NCBI GenBank assembly: GCA_003164335.1
Contig: PLTF01000010.1
Coordinates: 37,049-101,048 of the forward strand
Source: Fibrobacterota bacterium
GTDB taxonomy: Bacteria; Fibrobacterota; Chitinivibrionia; Chitinivibrionales; Chitinispirillaceae
Direction: 5' to 3'
DNA length: 64,000 nucleotides
Positions within the stretch are counted from its first letter, which is position 1. The number at the start of each line of letters is the position of its first letter. The notes under the pieces are model-generated. The model was not told the origin of the DNA. It was given only the letters and a program-made list of their open reading frames with translations, and did not search any database. Shown in pieces: positions 17,241 through 25,210 of the stretch. The translations under genes and the position numbers were made by a program.

Positions 17241-17499
17241 TATTGAGCTCTGCCTCGGCAGTTCCTGTTACTGCCGGGGCAACGGCGGCATCCGAGCCGG
17301 TCTGCCCGATCTGATTGCACGGCGCGGTTGGCACGAGTCGGTAAGCATCAAAGGCTGCCTGTGCCGTGAATCGTGTGCAAAGGGGCCGATGGTATTCCTG
17401 AACGGCGTCGCGAATGTCGTGCATAACATAAGCGAGCTGGAGAAGCTCATTGAAATCGAGCTTCGCCGGACGCCTTGCCCTATGCAGGAAGAGGGGTAG
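17215..17499 (+). CDS. Small [2Fe-2S] thioredoxin-like ferredoxin
   Basis: A 94-residue stand-alone thioredoxin-like ferredoxin with Cys ligands in CLGSSCYCRGN and CLCRESCAKGP. It overlaps the end of hydA and resembles the C-terminal domain of HydA and the N-terminal domain of HydB, so it probably arose from the same domain family. It may act as an additional electron carrier or subunit of the hydrogenase. The start may be 17215 or the next ATG at 17218. Specific partner unknown. Confidence 0.8.
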   Translation: MMPVSPHLNIELCLGSSCYCRGNGGIRAGLPDLIARRGWHESVSIKGCLCRESCAKGPMVFLNGVANVVHNISELEKLIEIELRRTPCPMQEEG

Positions 17500-18363
17500 G
17501 GGGGCATCCGGGTCGCGAAGAGTTGCAGCGGCGGACCGTTCAGGCGGTCGCCGCCATCCATATAGTGCTTGCTAAGAATGACATATCCTTCCAGCGCTAC
17601 CGCTGGCCCAAGCTGCAGCAGGTGACCTTCCACTTTCCACTTTTCTAACCACGTGGCCTGGATCTTTGATCCAGGTGCTTTTGATCTCTCAGAGGTTATC
17701 GCAAGGATTTTGCAGAGACGAAGCGCGCTCTGTCTCTTCGACCGGGGTGAGCCATAGTTCCCTATTTTTATTATTTTAAAAGACCTCCCGGCTCCATGCC
17801 GATCTCGATGCAACAATCCGGGTCCGCTGATGGAGCACTTGCTCGCAACGGCAAAAAATCTGCCGCCTTGCTTCGCGGGAGATTATTTTTGATTGTTCCG
17901 GATGCGAAGGTAAAATCACCGTTACCGAAAATCTGCGGGACCGGCTCAAAATTGAACTGAAACACTTGAATGTAAGCGAACCGACCGCTGAAAAAGCCTT
18001 TTCGAAGCCCAGGAAAAAATCGACAGTGAAAAGAACGAACTGATGCGGGATATTGAGCGCCGGCTGCGTCAGACAGCAAAGGTCAGGGTAGGATAAAAAA
18101 AGGAAGCAACGCTTTTGGGGCCACCATAGAAATCGGAGCCACCCCTTGGCCGAGCTTCCAGTAATAAAGATACGATATTGTCCGGTTTGGCACAAGCCGC
18201 TTGCGCGAACCAATTAACGTGCATACCCCGCTTAAACCAGAACTCGATGCGTACGAATATTGATTTACGGTAACATTTACGCGGACACCGGGAAAAATTA
18301 CCGGTAAGAATGCGGGCGACAATCATAGGGTGAAACCAGGAGTAAAAACTATGAGAGATACTC
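17500..18363. other. Decayed intergenic stretch with coding relics
   Basis: About 860 bp without an intact gene. Short plus-strand frames look like broken genes: one around 17510-17650, one at 17887-18094 interrupted by a frameshift, and one around 18190-18300 reading REPINVHTPLKPELDAYEY before a stop. The last weakly recalls the C-terminus of AlbA/divergent-AAA ATP-binding proteins. Together with the truncated rhuM that follows, this suggests a degraded accessory or defence-type island. Confidence 0.45.
17887..18094 (+). pseudogene. Frameshifted gene relic, family not identified
   Basis: Two overlapping frames join into one plausible protein: LRDRLKIELKHLNVSEPTAE in one frame and EAQEKIDSEKNELMRDIERR in another, with the shift near 18000 at a run of A and T. 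The charged helical pattern is like the C-terminal tails of prokaryotic helicase-type proteins, but this is not a secure match. No start is visible and the frame ends at a TAA near 18094. Confidence 0.35.
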
Positions 18364-18762
18364 TTGGCAAAGAAAAATATTAAAAAGAGCCTACAAACCC
18401 AGGAATCCAATTTCCTGCTCTATAAAACGGACGACGGAGCGATCAAAGTCGAGGTCGTATTCCACGGCGAGACCATCTGGCTGACCCAGATAAAAATGGC
18501 TGAGCTGTTTGATGTAGATATCCGGACGGTCAGCGAACACCTGCAAAATGTTTTTAAAGCCCAAGAACTTTCCCAGGAATCAGTTATCCGGAAATTCCGG
18601 AATACTGCCGAAGATGGGAAATCATATGAAACTCAATTTTATAATCTCGATGCGATAATCTCCGTCGGCTACCGGGTAAATTCCGTCCGTGCCACGCAGT
18701 TTCGAATCTGGGCGATGAAAGTTTTATCTAAATCATGTTTTGCTGCGGGACGGGCTGCCTGA
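18364..18762 (+). pseudogene. Truncated RhuM-family protein
   Basis: The first ~118 residues match the RhuM family: SNFLLYKTDDGAIKVEV, WLTQIKMAELFDVDIRTVSE (helix-turn-helix-like), FRNTAEDGKSYETQFYNLDA, and VGYRVNSVRATQFRIWAMKV. Full-length members are more than 300 residues. Here the frame shifts after KVL and ends in unrelated residues, with the catalytic/Fic-like remainder missing. The start would be TTG at 18364. A further frame after the break (about 18730-18843) is a relic of unknown origin. A short second copy of the N-terminal coding sequence is at 21499-21545. Confidence 0.7.
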
Positions 18763-19006
18763 AAGCCCCTGCGAAGCCCTCTCTCTGCTGATGCGAAATT
18801 TTCAGGGCGAAGCATCCGAAGTTTTCGTTGAACAGCCATAGCGAACACCTTAAAGGCTGCGCCTGCTCATCCCTGTTTTCCGATTGATGCCCGATTCCCC
18901 CGAAAGTATATTGCTAGCGATATTCCGTCTTACGTCCCTGCAGGCGGCTGCCCGTGTGGCAGCAGCCGATCTGACTGCATTCTGCAGCTCGAATGAGAGG
19001 AGATTT

Positions 19007-21427
19007 ATGCGCACTATTTTCAGCAGACTATTTTTCCGCGCCCCTATTGCACTGCTTGGACTGGCCGTTGCCGTTAATGCCTATACGCCGCTTGCGCTGC
19101 GATGGGTTCAAGCCATTAACCCGGGCTGGAAGTTTATCAAACAGGATATCTCCGGAGCGTCGGCTGTTAATTATTCGGAAACCGGGATGCGTTCCGTGAA
19201 CCTGCCGCACTCATTCGACATACCATACTGGCGCGCGAACGCGCCCGTCGCTCCATATGTCGGGTGGTATCGGAAACATTTTACCCTGTCGCAGGCGGAA
19301 ATCAATGCGAAATTGCGGTATTTCATCGAGTTCGAGGGCGTGTACAATTTATCGAGCGTGTACGTGAACGGAACGTACATCGGGATGCATAAAGGAGGGT
19401 TTACCGGCTTTTCGCTCGACATCACCTCCGCGGTTCATGCGAATGACAACGTACTTGCGGTACGGGTAGATGGAACCCTGGTCGATACCATTGCTCCCAC
19501 GACCGGCGAATTCATCTTTATCGGCGGAATATATCGGAACGTGTATCTGGTAAAAACAAGCCCGCTGCATGTGACGTGGTACGGCACGTTTGCGTCCACG
19601 CCGCAGGTCACCACCTCTCCCGCCTCGGCCACGATAAAGATGAAGACCGAGATACGGAATGACGGCATTGCGGCGGCAAGCTGCACGGTTAATAATGTTG
19701 TCGTCGATTCGGCAGGGAACGAAGTAACCTCATTCCAGTCCACGCAAAATGTCGCCGCCGGCACGACCGATACGTTCGTGCAAACGAGCGGGACAATTTC
19801 AAACGTACGGCTTTGGAGTCCGTCGTCGCCCTATATGTACACCGTATATACCGAGGTGTATTCCGGCGCGACTGCGGTAGACAATTTCCAGACCCCGCTC
19901 GGTATCAGGACAATCCAATGGACAACAACCAACGGCTTTGTATTGAACGGCCAGCGACTCTGGCTGCAGGGGGCCAACGTGCACCAGGATCACGCCGGAT
20001 GGGCCTATGCTTCGACAAACACCGGATGCTACCGTGATGTTAAGCTTATCCATGATTGCGGCATGAATTTCATTCGCGGTTCCCATTATCCGCACGCGCC
20101 GGCGTTTGCCGACGCCTGCGACAAACTTGGCGTCTGCTTGTGGTCGGAGTCCGTTTTCTGGGGTTATACAAATGGGGGATACGCTGAAAATGCGTCCTTT
20201 AAACGGAGCCTTCTCGACGAAACCAGAGAGATGATACGGATCCATCGTAATCATCCCTCCATCATTATGTGGAGCATGGGAAATGAGGTTTTTTTCTGCT
20301 CGCCTCTGGATTCGGTTGTTGCCAATCTCACGCGAATGATTGCTGTCGCCCATACTGAGGATTCGACCCGGCCTGCAGGAGTCGGTGGGGCACAGTCTCA
20401 AACTTCCTCTTTGGCGCCGCCTTGCGACGTGCTGGGATTTAATGGGGGAAGCAACACCTACAGCAGCAAACCCCAGATGTGCACGGAATATGGAAGCTGC
20501 CTCGATACTGCATGGGTCGATAATAGCGGCAGCAACTACTGCTGGAACGGTGAGGGAGACGGGAGCCACATAACCATGAACGGTACCAACAACCCGGCGC
20601 TGCCGGTATACAGCGGAGGAATTTCCCTGTGGTGCGCTTTTGATCATGGGAGTGTTGCGGACCATTTCGGAACCTCGGGGATTTACAATTATTCGGGCCT
20701 GATGGGGATGATCGACCACGCAAGGCTTCCGCTGCAGCGCTGGTATGCGTACCGGAATAAATACCTTGGTGTGCCGCTTCCGACCTGGCCGGTAAACGGA
20801 ACCCCGGCGAAGCTCAAATTGACTACCGATAGGGATACCATCACGGACGACGGTACATCCGACGCCTTGCTCGCCGTCCAGGTGCAGGACTCTTCGGGCA
20901 ACTGGCTGTTGAATTCACCCGGCATTACCCTTACAGACGAGTCGGGTCTGGGATCATTCCCCGATACATCGCCGAACCTCGCTACGACCAACGTTACCAC
21001 GATCACCTTCAGGAACGGACCTAATGTCACCGATGTATTGGACAAAGGTGTCCGTAACGGCCAGGCGAGCATTGAATTCCGCAGCTATAGTTCAGGAACC
21101 GCGAAAATCGTGGCGAGCTCGGGTACTCTTGCAAAGGACTCGGTGACCATCACCGTGCTCGACGTGCCCGCCCCCATCCTTAACCTTACCCATACGGTGC
21201 ATGCTCCGGCTTTTTTATCGATTGCCGGGCCGCAGGAAATGATTTTGAAATGTTACGGAAACCGGATTACCCTGCCGAAAAGCCTGTGGGGGAAAAAGGT
21301 CGTCGTATCGCTATTTGATATCGGCGGAAGGCTGATTGACCAGCGACCGGCCGGACTTGCCAGCGCGTTTACCGCGCCCCATGAGGCAAACGGGGTCATT
21401 ATTGTAAAAGTAAAGGTTGTCAGGTAG
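19007..21427 (+). CDS. Secreted glycoside hydrolase family 2 protein (beta-galactosidase-like)
   Basis: An 806-residue exported glycosidase. It begins with a signal peptide (RTIFSRLF, then a hydrophobic core ending near VNA). Next come the GH2 sugar-binding domain (NPGWKFI... to ~190), an immunoglobulin-like domain (~200-300), and a TIM barrel with the acid/base Glu in WSMGNEV (residue 427) and the probable nucleophile Glu in MCTEYG (residue 494). An Ig-like domain (~605-720) follows, then a C-terminal ~70-residue domain with VVVSLFDIGGRLIDQ that resembles type IX-type sorting tails. ATG 19007 has GAGAGGAGA upstream. Substrate not determinable. It is flanked on both sides by rhuM fragments. 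Confidence 0.88.
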   Translation: MRTIFSRLFFRAPIALLGLAVAVNAYTPLALRWVQAINPGWKFIKQDISGASAVNYSETGMRSVNLPHSFDIPYWRANAPVAPYVGWYRKHFTLSQAEINAKLRYFIEFEGVYNLSSVYVNGTYIGMHKGGFTGFSLDITSAVHANDNVLAVRVDGTLVDTIAPTTGEFIFIGGIYRNVYLVKTSPLHVTWYGTFASTPQVTTSPASATIKMKTEIRNDGIAAASCTVNNVVVDSAGNEVTSFQSTQNVAAGTTDTFVQTSGTISNVRLWSPSSPYMYTVYTEVYSGATAVDNFQTPLGIRTIQWTTTNGFVLNGQRLWLQGANVHQDHAGWAYASTNTGCYRDVKLIHDCGMNFIRGSHYPHAPAFADACDKLGVCLWSESVFWGYTNGGYAENASFKRSLLDETREMIRIHRNHPSIIMWSMGNEVFFCSPLDSVVANLTRMIAVAHTEDSTRPAGVGGAQSQTSSLAPPCDVLGFNGGSNTYSSKPQMCTEYGSCLDTAWVDNSGSNYCWNGEGDGSHITMNGTNNPALPVYSGGISLWCAFDHGSVADHFGTSGIYNYSGLMGMIDHARLPLQRWYAYRNKYLGVPLPTWPVNGTPAKLKLTTDRDTITDDGTSDALLAVQVQDSSGNWLLNSPGITLTDESGLGSFPDTSPNLATTNVTTITFRNGPNVTDVLDKGVRNGQASIEFRSYSSGTAKIVASSGTLAKDSVTITVLDVPAPILNLTHTVHAPAFLSIAGPQEMILKCYGNRITLPKSLWGKKVVVSLFDIGGRLIDQRPAGLASAFTAPHEANGVIIVKVKVVR

Positions 21428-21498
21428 CGGAATCAGATCTCGGCCATGAGGTTCGCCATGGAACCCCAACAGGTCTTATGTCAATTACCTTCCCATCC

Positions 21499-21545
21499 TC
21501 TTTTCTGCTCTATAAAACTGACGAAGGAGCAATTAAAGTCGAGGG
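21499..21545 (+). pseudogene. Short rhuM N-terminal fragment
   Basis: The bases encode SFLLYKTDEGAIKVE, nearly identical to SNFLLYKTDDGAIKVE in the truncated rhuM at 18364. The DNA is also closely similar, for example TCTGCTCTATAAAAC-like runs in both. The match ends abruptly after about 47 bp. It is a remnant on the far side of the GH2 gene. Confidence 0.6.
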
Positions 21546-21550
21546 AGAGG

Positions 21551-23413
21551 TCACCCCGAAAACCTCACCAAAGCATAGGGCGGCAGATCTATCGTTATCG
21601 CACTTTGCCTATTTTGTACCGCAACCTCCGGAATCGCCGCAACCGGATCGTCCAGTCCCATTACTCTCTCAAACGTTTCGTCGTCAAGAATTGCATAGCG
21701 GCAGCCCTGGATCCCGGTGAAGGTCATTGGCAAAGTTTCCGCGGTTATGTTCGCCGCGATCCCGACGAATGATTTTTCTTTTGCAAATTCGAGGCCGATT
21801 ATCCGGCCAGGGTCGGTCGAAAAGCGGCACTGCGCCGGATGCTCCCCGGCCTGCAGCAGCCACGAGGCAAGAATGCCGGAAGGGAAGATATCCGCGCCAT
21901 CCGATAAAATGCCATCCTCGCCGCTTAACGCGCCGAGGGTAAGCGAATCCAGCCCGCCTTCGATGCAATAGGCAATTGAGCCGAGCATCCAGGCGGCGGC
22001 GAAGAGGGTACCCCGGCGCTCGTCGGGCCCACCGTCTTTAAGAGGCAGGAGAGGTTTTTTTCGCGGCCGCAAGGTAAGGGGAGAGATCGCCAGTTTCCTG
22101 CCCGGCGCAATTGCATGCGCCGAAACAAGGATATCGAGGAGCCCCGGCAGGTTCTCCATGATCGCCGGTTCATCGAAGGTATGGACCTGCGGAGTCGCGT
22201 ACCAGCAAAGCCCATCGACCGGGCTGAGCGGTGGGCGCGCCCGGTTGATTTCAACGAAGTACCCGTCCGTGCCGGCGCACAGTTCCGCCAGCGGGAAGGC
22301 AGTGCGCAGCAGCGAGGCGCAGGACCATTGCAGGGATTCCGGAATATCGGGACCCGTTGCATGGTAGAGGAGAATGCGGACAACGGGGAGGGCGATGGCT
22401 TTGAGAGCCTCGGCAACAGCTGCTGCCTCGGATTCCGCTTTTTCGGTAAAATGGATTGCGCATTCGATCGGCGCAGCCTGCCGCAGGGCAGTCGATACGG
22501 CCTGCCGCACCGCTTCGTCGATGCCCTGGCCGGAAGGCCGGATATCGATTCGCGCATGGGCAAACCTCAGGTTCTGTAGAAATCGTTCTATCCGGTTGCC
22601 CGCCGGACCCGCGGGCATTGTCCTGCGATCTGCCGAAGGGTCTGCCGTGAACCCGAGCAGCGGCGGTCTGCCCGTTACCGGGCCGGAGCGAAAATCAAGC
22701 CGGAGTCCGGACACGGAGCGCAGCGCAGAACCGTGGACCGGTTGCACCAGCGAAATGGTGACAGTCTGCCTGACCATGGTTCCCGCCTCGATCAGGTCGG
22801 GAGGTGCGTTCCCGATGGTCGGTCCGTAGGTTTTAAAACTTGCATCGGTCCAATTCCGCTGGTCTTCGGTCTCGAAGATTTCGCCCAGAAAGCGGATCTG
22901 CGCCGACTGCCCCTCCGCAGTCTTCCAGGTCATGGAACGAATGTCGGTAAAGGTTTGCCATGGTGCAATAAGCAGCGGAAAGGCGGCAGGCGTCGTGGTA
23001 CCGTCGTCATGCTCCACAATGCACGGCATCCCCTTGCAGAGCGCTGCCGCATGCAGCACGCAGAAACCGATCCGCTTGCGCTTGAAGGCGGCGAGAGCCC
23101 TGCCCTCCATGGAAAAGACGATTTCACCCAGCGGCGTGCCGGTGATGCTGCCGTGCCAGAGGAAATCGAGGAGCCCCCTCCGGTGGCGCGAGTCAAAGGC
23201 GATTCGGCAGGAATCGGGGGTCTTTACGATCGAGAGATTCGAGATCTCGCCCGGAATGGTGTTCCAGAACTCATCGCGAATCGCGGGGTAGACACGCCGG
23301 ACGAGTTCGCCGCCGCAGGTACCGATGCTCCGGATCCGGTTCGATTCGAACAGGAAGGAGAGTTGGCCCGCGTGAAGCCGGGTGACAGCCGGTGAAGAGG
23401 AGCGATTGCCCAT
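21551..23413 (-). CDS. D-apionate lactonase-like protein
   Basis: A 620-residue protein with no signal peptide. The N-terminal half resembles the ApnL/D-apionate lactonase family as I remember it: a beta-rich region with VYPAIRDEFWNTIPGEIS, IGFCVLHAAALCKG, VEHDDG and the highly characteristic EDQRNWTDASFKTYGP near residue 200. The C-terminal half looks like an alpha/beta barrel followed by a beta domain, and the length fits. No other apiose-catabolism genes (transporter, aldolase, kinase) are nearby, so the substrate is unproven. It lies 13 nt after the yihY stop on the same strand and may be cotranscribed. Confidence 0.6.
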   Translation of the reverse strand: MGNRSSSPAVTRLHAGQLSFLFESNRIRSIGTCGGELVRRVYPAIRDEFWNTIPGEISNLSIVKTPDSCRIAFDSRHRRGLLDFLWHGSITGTPLGEIVFSMEGRALAAFKRKRIGFCVLHAAALCKGMPCIVEHDDGTTTPAAFPLLIAPWQTFTDIRSMTWKTAEGQSAQIRFLGEIFETEDQRNWTDASFKTYGPTIGNAPPDLIEAGTMVRQTVTISLVQPVHGSALRSVSGLRLDFRSGPVTGRPPLLGFTADPSADRRTMPAGPAGNRIERFLQNLRFAHARIDIRPSGQGIDEAVRQAVSTALRQAAPIECAIHFTEKAESEAAAVAEALKAIALPVVRILLYHATGPDIPESLQWSCASLLRTAFPLAELCAGTDGYFVEINRARPPLSPVDGLCWYATPQVHTFDEPAIMENLPGLLDILVSAHAIAPGRKLAISPLTLRPRKKPLLPLKDGGPDERRGTLFAAAWMLGSIAYCIEGGLDSLTLGALSGEDGILSDGADIFPSGILASWLLQAGEHPAQCRFSTDPGRIIGLEFAKEKSFVGIAANITAETLPMTFTGIQGCRYAILDDETFERVMGLDDPVAAIPEVAVQNRQSAITIDLPPYALVRFSG

Positions 23414-23426
23414 GCCGGACCCCGTT

Positions 23427-24764
23427 TCAGGCCGATGCGGCGGCCTTCGAGAACTGCAGTTCGCCCTGCTGAAGGTTCAGGATCATCTCCCCGAAGGTAA
23501 TATGCGCCTCCGGGGAACCGGTCCGCTTCCGGCTGTTATTAATAAGCGAAGCGATAAATTCGCGGGTGTAATCCGCAGGGGTCGGCGGCACATGGAGATC
23601 CTGGGCCTGGATATCGTCAAGTACCTCGAAAACCGGGGTTGCCGAAAAGTCGCGGGTGGGAAGGAAGTGATCCTTGTCGCCGGTGCTGTGCAGGTAGCCC
23701 GCATGGACCATCCCATTGAGCAGCCCGACCGCCTGCTGTTCGGTAAGTTCGTAGGTCGCCATGTAATAGGAAAGGCTCGGGGGATTTTTTTCCAGCATGA
23801 ATGCCGCCACCGCGTCGAGAAACATGCGGAGAGAAAGATAGGTCTTATAGTCGCCGACCCGCCGGTCCCACCGTTGCACCGCGCGCAGGAGCGGACGGAA
23901 GTTCTGGTTTACGTAGGCCACCTCTGCGCCGAATAGCACGAAGATGGAGACGAAAAACAACGAAACCAGGAAGAGCGGAAGGATGCCGAAGGTGCCGTAA
24001 ATAGTCTGCGTCTGCATTGAAAGCTGCACGTACAGGCCGAATCCCCGCCTTTCGATTTCGAAGAGGACTCCGGCCACGAGACCGCCGAGGAAGGCCGACC
24101 GGAATCGCACCTTCGTGTTCGGCACCAGCCAGATAAGCGAGGTAAAGGCAAGGACCATGAGCAAAAAAGGCAACAGGAAGTCGAGGACTTTGAAATCGCC
24201 GGAGAGATGCGTCAGCCAGGCGCTTTTCCTGAAGTTGTGGGAGAGATAAAACAGGAGCGGACTGTAGACCAGGACCATGGTAAAGGCGCGGAGACGCATC
24301 AGGAACGACCGCGGCTTCGCGACTTTCCATATAGTATTAAATGCCTCTTCCGCGGCTCCGAACAGCCCGACCGCCACCACCACGAGCCCCCCGATACCCC
24401 AGCCGCGAAGCCGCTGCGCGTTGACAAAAAAGGTTGAGATGTAATCGAGCACGGTCGGCGGCGCAAAGGGGAGGAGAACTGAAAAAAACTGCTCCACCTC
24501 ATGCGGCCGCACCTCTACCATATAGGCCAGCATGAATGCCGTTGTTACCACCAGCGGAATGAGCGTCAGGAGAAGCGCAAAGGCCAGGGCCGAAGCACGG
24601 GTCAGGCAGTGATTGAGCACATACTCGGAAAAAACCAGGCGCCAGAAGGTAAGAGTCCTGATTATCGGATACCAGAACCTGCTGCCCCGGGATTTGAGCG
24701 TGTCCAGGGCACCGCGGGGATCGTAAATAATATCATCAAGAAATTTTCGGGTGAAGAGATACAT
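23427..24764 (-). CDS. YihY/BrkB (virulence factor BrkB, RNase BN-like) family membrane protein
   Basis: An integral inner-membrane protein with about six transmembrane segments. Family landmarks: LTRASALAFALLLTLIPLV in the first segments, the WGIGGLVVVAVGLFGAAEEA region, and the conserved late segments IYGTFGILPLFLVSLF and VLFGAEVAYVNQNF. The C-terminal ~150 residues are soluble and winged-helix-like, as in several members. Function of the family is unsettled (early RNase BN claims were withdrawn). I use ATG 24764; an in-frame GTG at 24821 would add 19 residues. Confidence 0.85.
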   Translation of the reverse strand: MYLFTRKFLDDIIYDPRGALDTLKSRGSRFWYPIIRTLTFWRLVFSEYVLNHCLTRASALAFALLLTLIPLVVTTAFMLAYMVEVRPHEVEQFFSVLLPFAPPTVLDYISTFFVNAQRLRGWGIGGLVVVAVGLFGAAEEAFNTIWKVAKPRSFLMRLRAFTMVLVYSPLLFYLSHNFRKSAWLTHLSGDFKVLDFLLPFLLMVLAFTSLIWLVPNTKVRFRSAFLGGLVAGVLFEIERRGFGLYVQLSMQTQTIYGTFGILPLFLVSLFFVSIFVLFGAEVAYVNQNFRPLLRAVQRWDRRVGDYKTYLSLRMFLDAVAAFMLEKNPPSLSYYMATYELTEQQAVGLLNGMVHAGYLHSTGDKDHFLPTRDFSATPVFEVLDDIQAQDLHVPPTPADYTREFIASLINNSRKRTGSPEAHITFGEMILNLQQGELQFSKAAASA

Positions 24765-24836
24765 GGCTCCTGCGTCCTGCAAAAAGCAATCGCTTCCTGC
24801 TTTACTAATCAGTCCATACACCCATTACCGCAAACC

Positions 24837-24912
24837 CCGTTCGCCCTGAGCCTGTCGAAGGGCGAGTACCGGAAATTCGGATGCTCATGGTTCGACAGGC
24901 TCACCAGGGGAA
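24837..24912. repeat. Dispersed inverted-repeat element, degraded copy
   Basis: Begins CCGTTCGCCCTGAGCCTGTC as in the copy at 4313-4388. It retains the right-arm core GGTTCGACAGGCTCACCA but then diverges (AGGGGAATT in place of CGAACGG). The interior differs from copy 1, as expected for a hairpin-conserved element. Confidence 0.7.
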
Positions 24913-24996
24913 TTTGGAGTTCAGGCACAGCGTAATAAAATAATTAAGGGGCCTGCTATGAGGAGAGCTTTGGTGAGTATAGCAAGCTTTTTTTGT

Positions 24997-25024
24997 GGGA
25001 GAACCGCGCTTCGCGGGTTCCCTC
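24997..25024. repeat. Palindromic hairpin, GGGAGAACCGC family, copy 2
   Basis: Stem-loop starting GGGAGAACCGCG, loop CTT, right arm CGCGGGTTCCCTC. Its first 11 bases match the hairpin at 23-48. A run of eight T lies just upstream (24988-24995), which would follow the hairpin in minus-strand RNA, but the nearest minus-strand gene starts to its left, so no terminator role is clear. Confidence 0.45.
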
Positions 25025-25125
25025 TGGTCGGAGCCGAGCGAGGCTAAGCCTTTATCCCTCCAAAAAATACCTGCCTGCCTGATCATTCCGGTCCTTATGC
25101 ACCTTCTGCCGGACCAATACAACCA

Positions 25126-25154
25126 TTGACATTTTGGGGTTTAAACAGTACAGT
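25126..25154 (+). promoter_or_regulatory. Candidate sigma-70 promoter for the RsbU-like regulator
   Basis: TTGACA at 25126-25131 and TACAGT at 25149-25154 are 17 bp apart, 57 bp before the start of the response-regulator phosphatase gene. The -35 is perfect and the -10 fair. Confidence 0.5.
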
Positions 25155-25210
25155 ATATGAGAGCTATCCTCCCGGATCGATCCGGCTGAGCACGGAAGAG
25201 GAGCAGGTTA

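Noticed and set aside
18884-19006. Upstream extension of the GH2 gene to 18884
   Set aside because: It would precede the signal peptide by 41 residues; ATG 19007 has an ideal ribosome site and starts the signal peptide.
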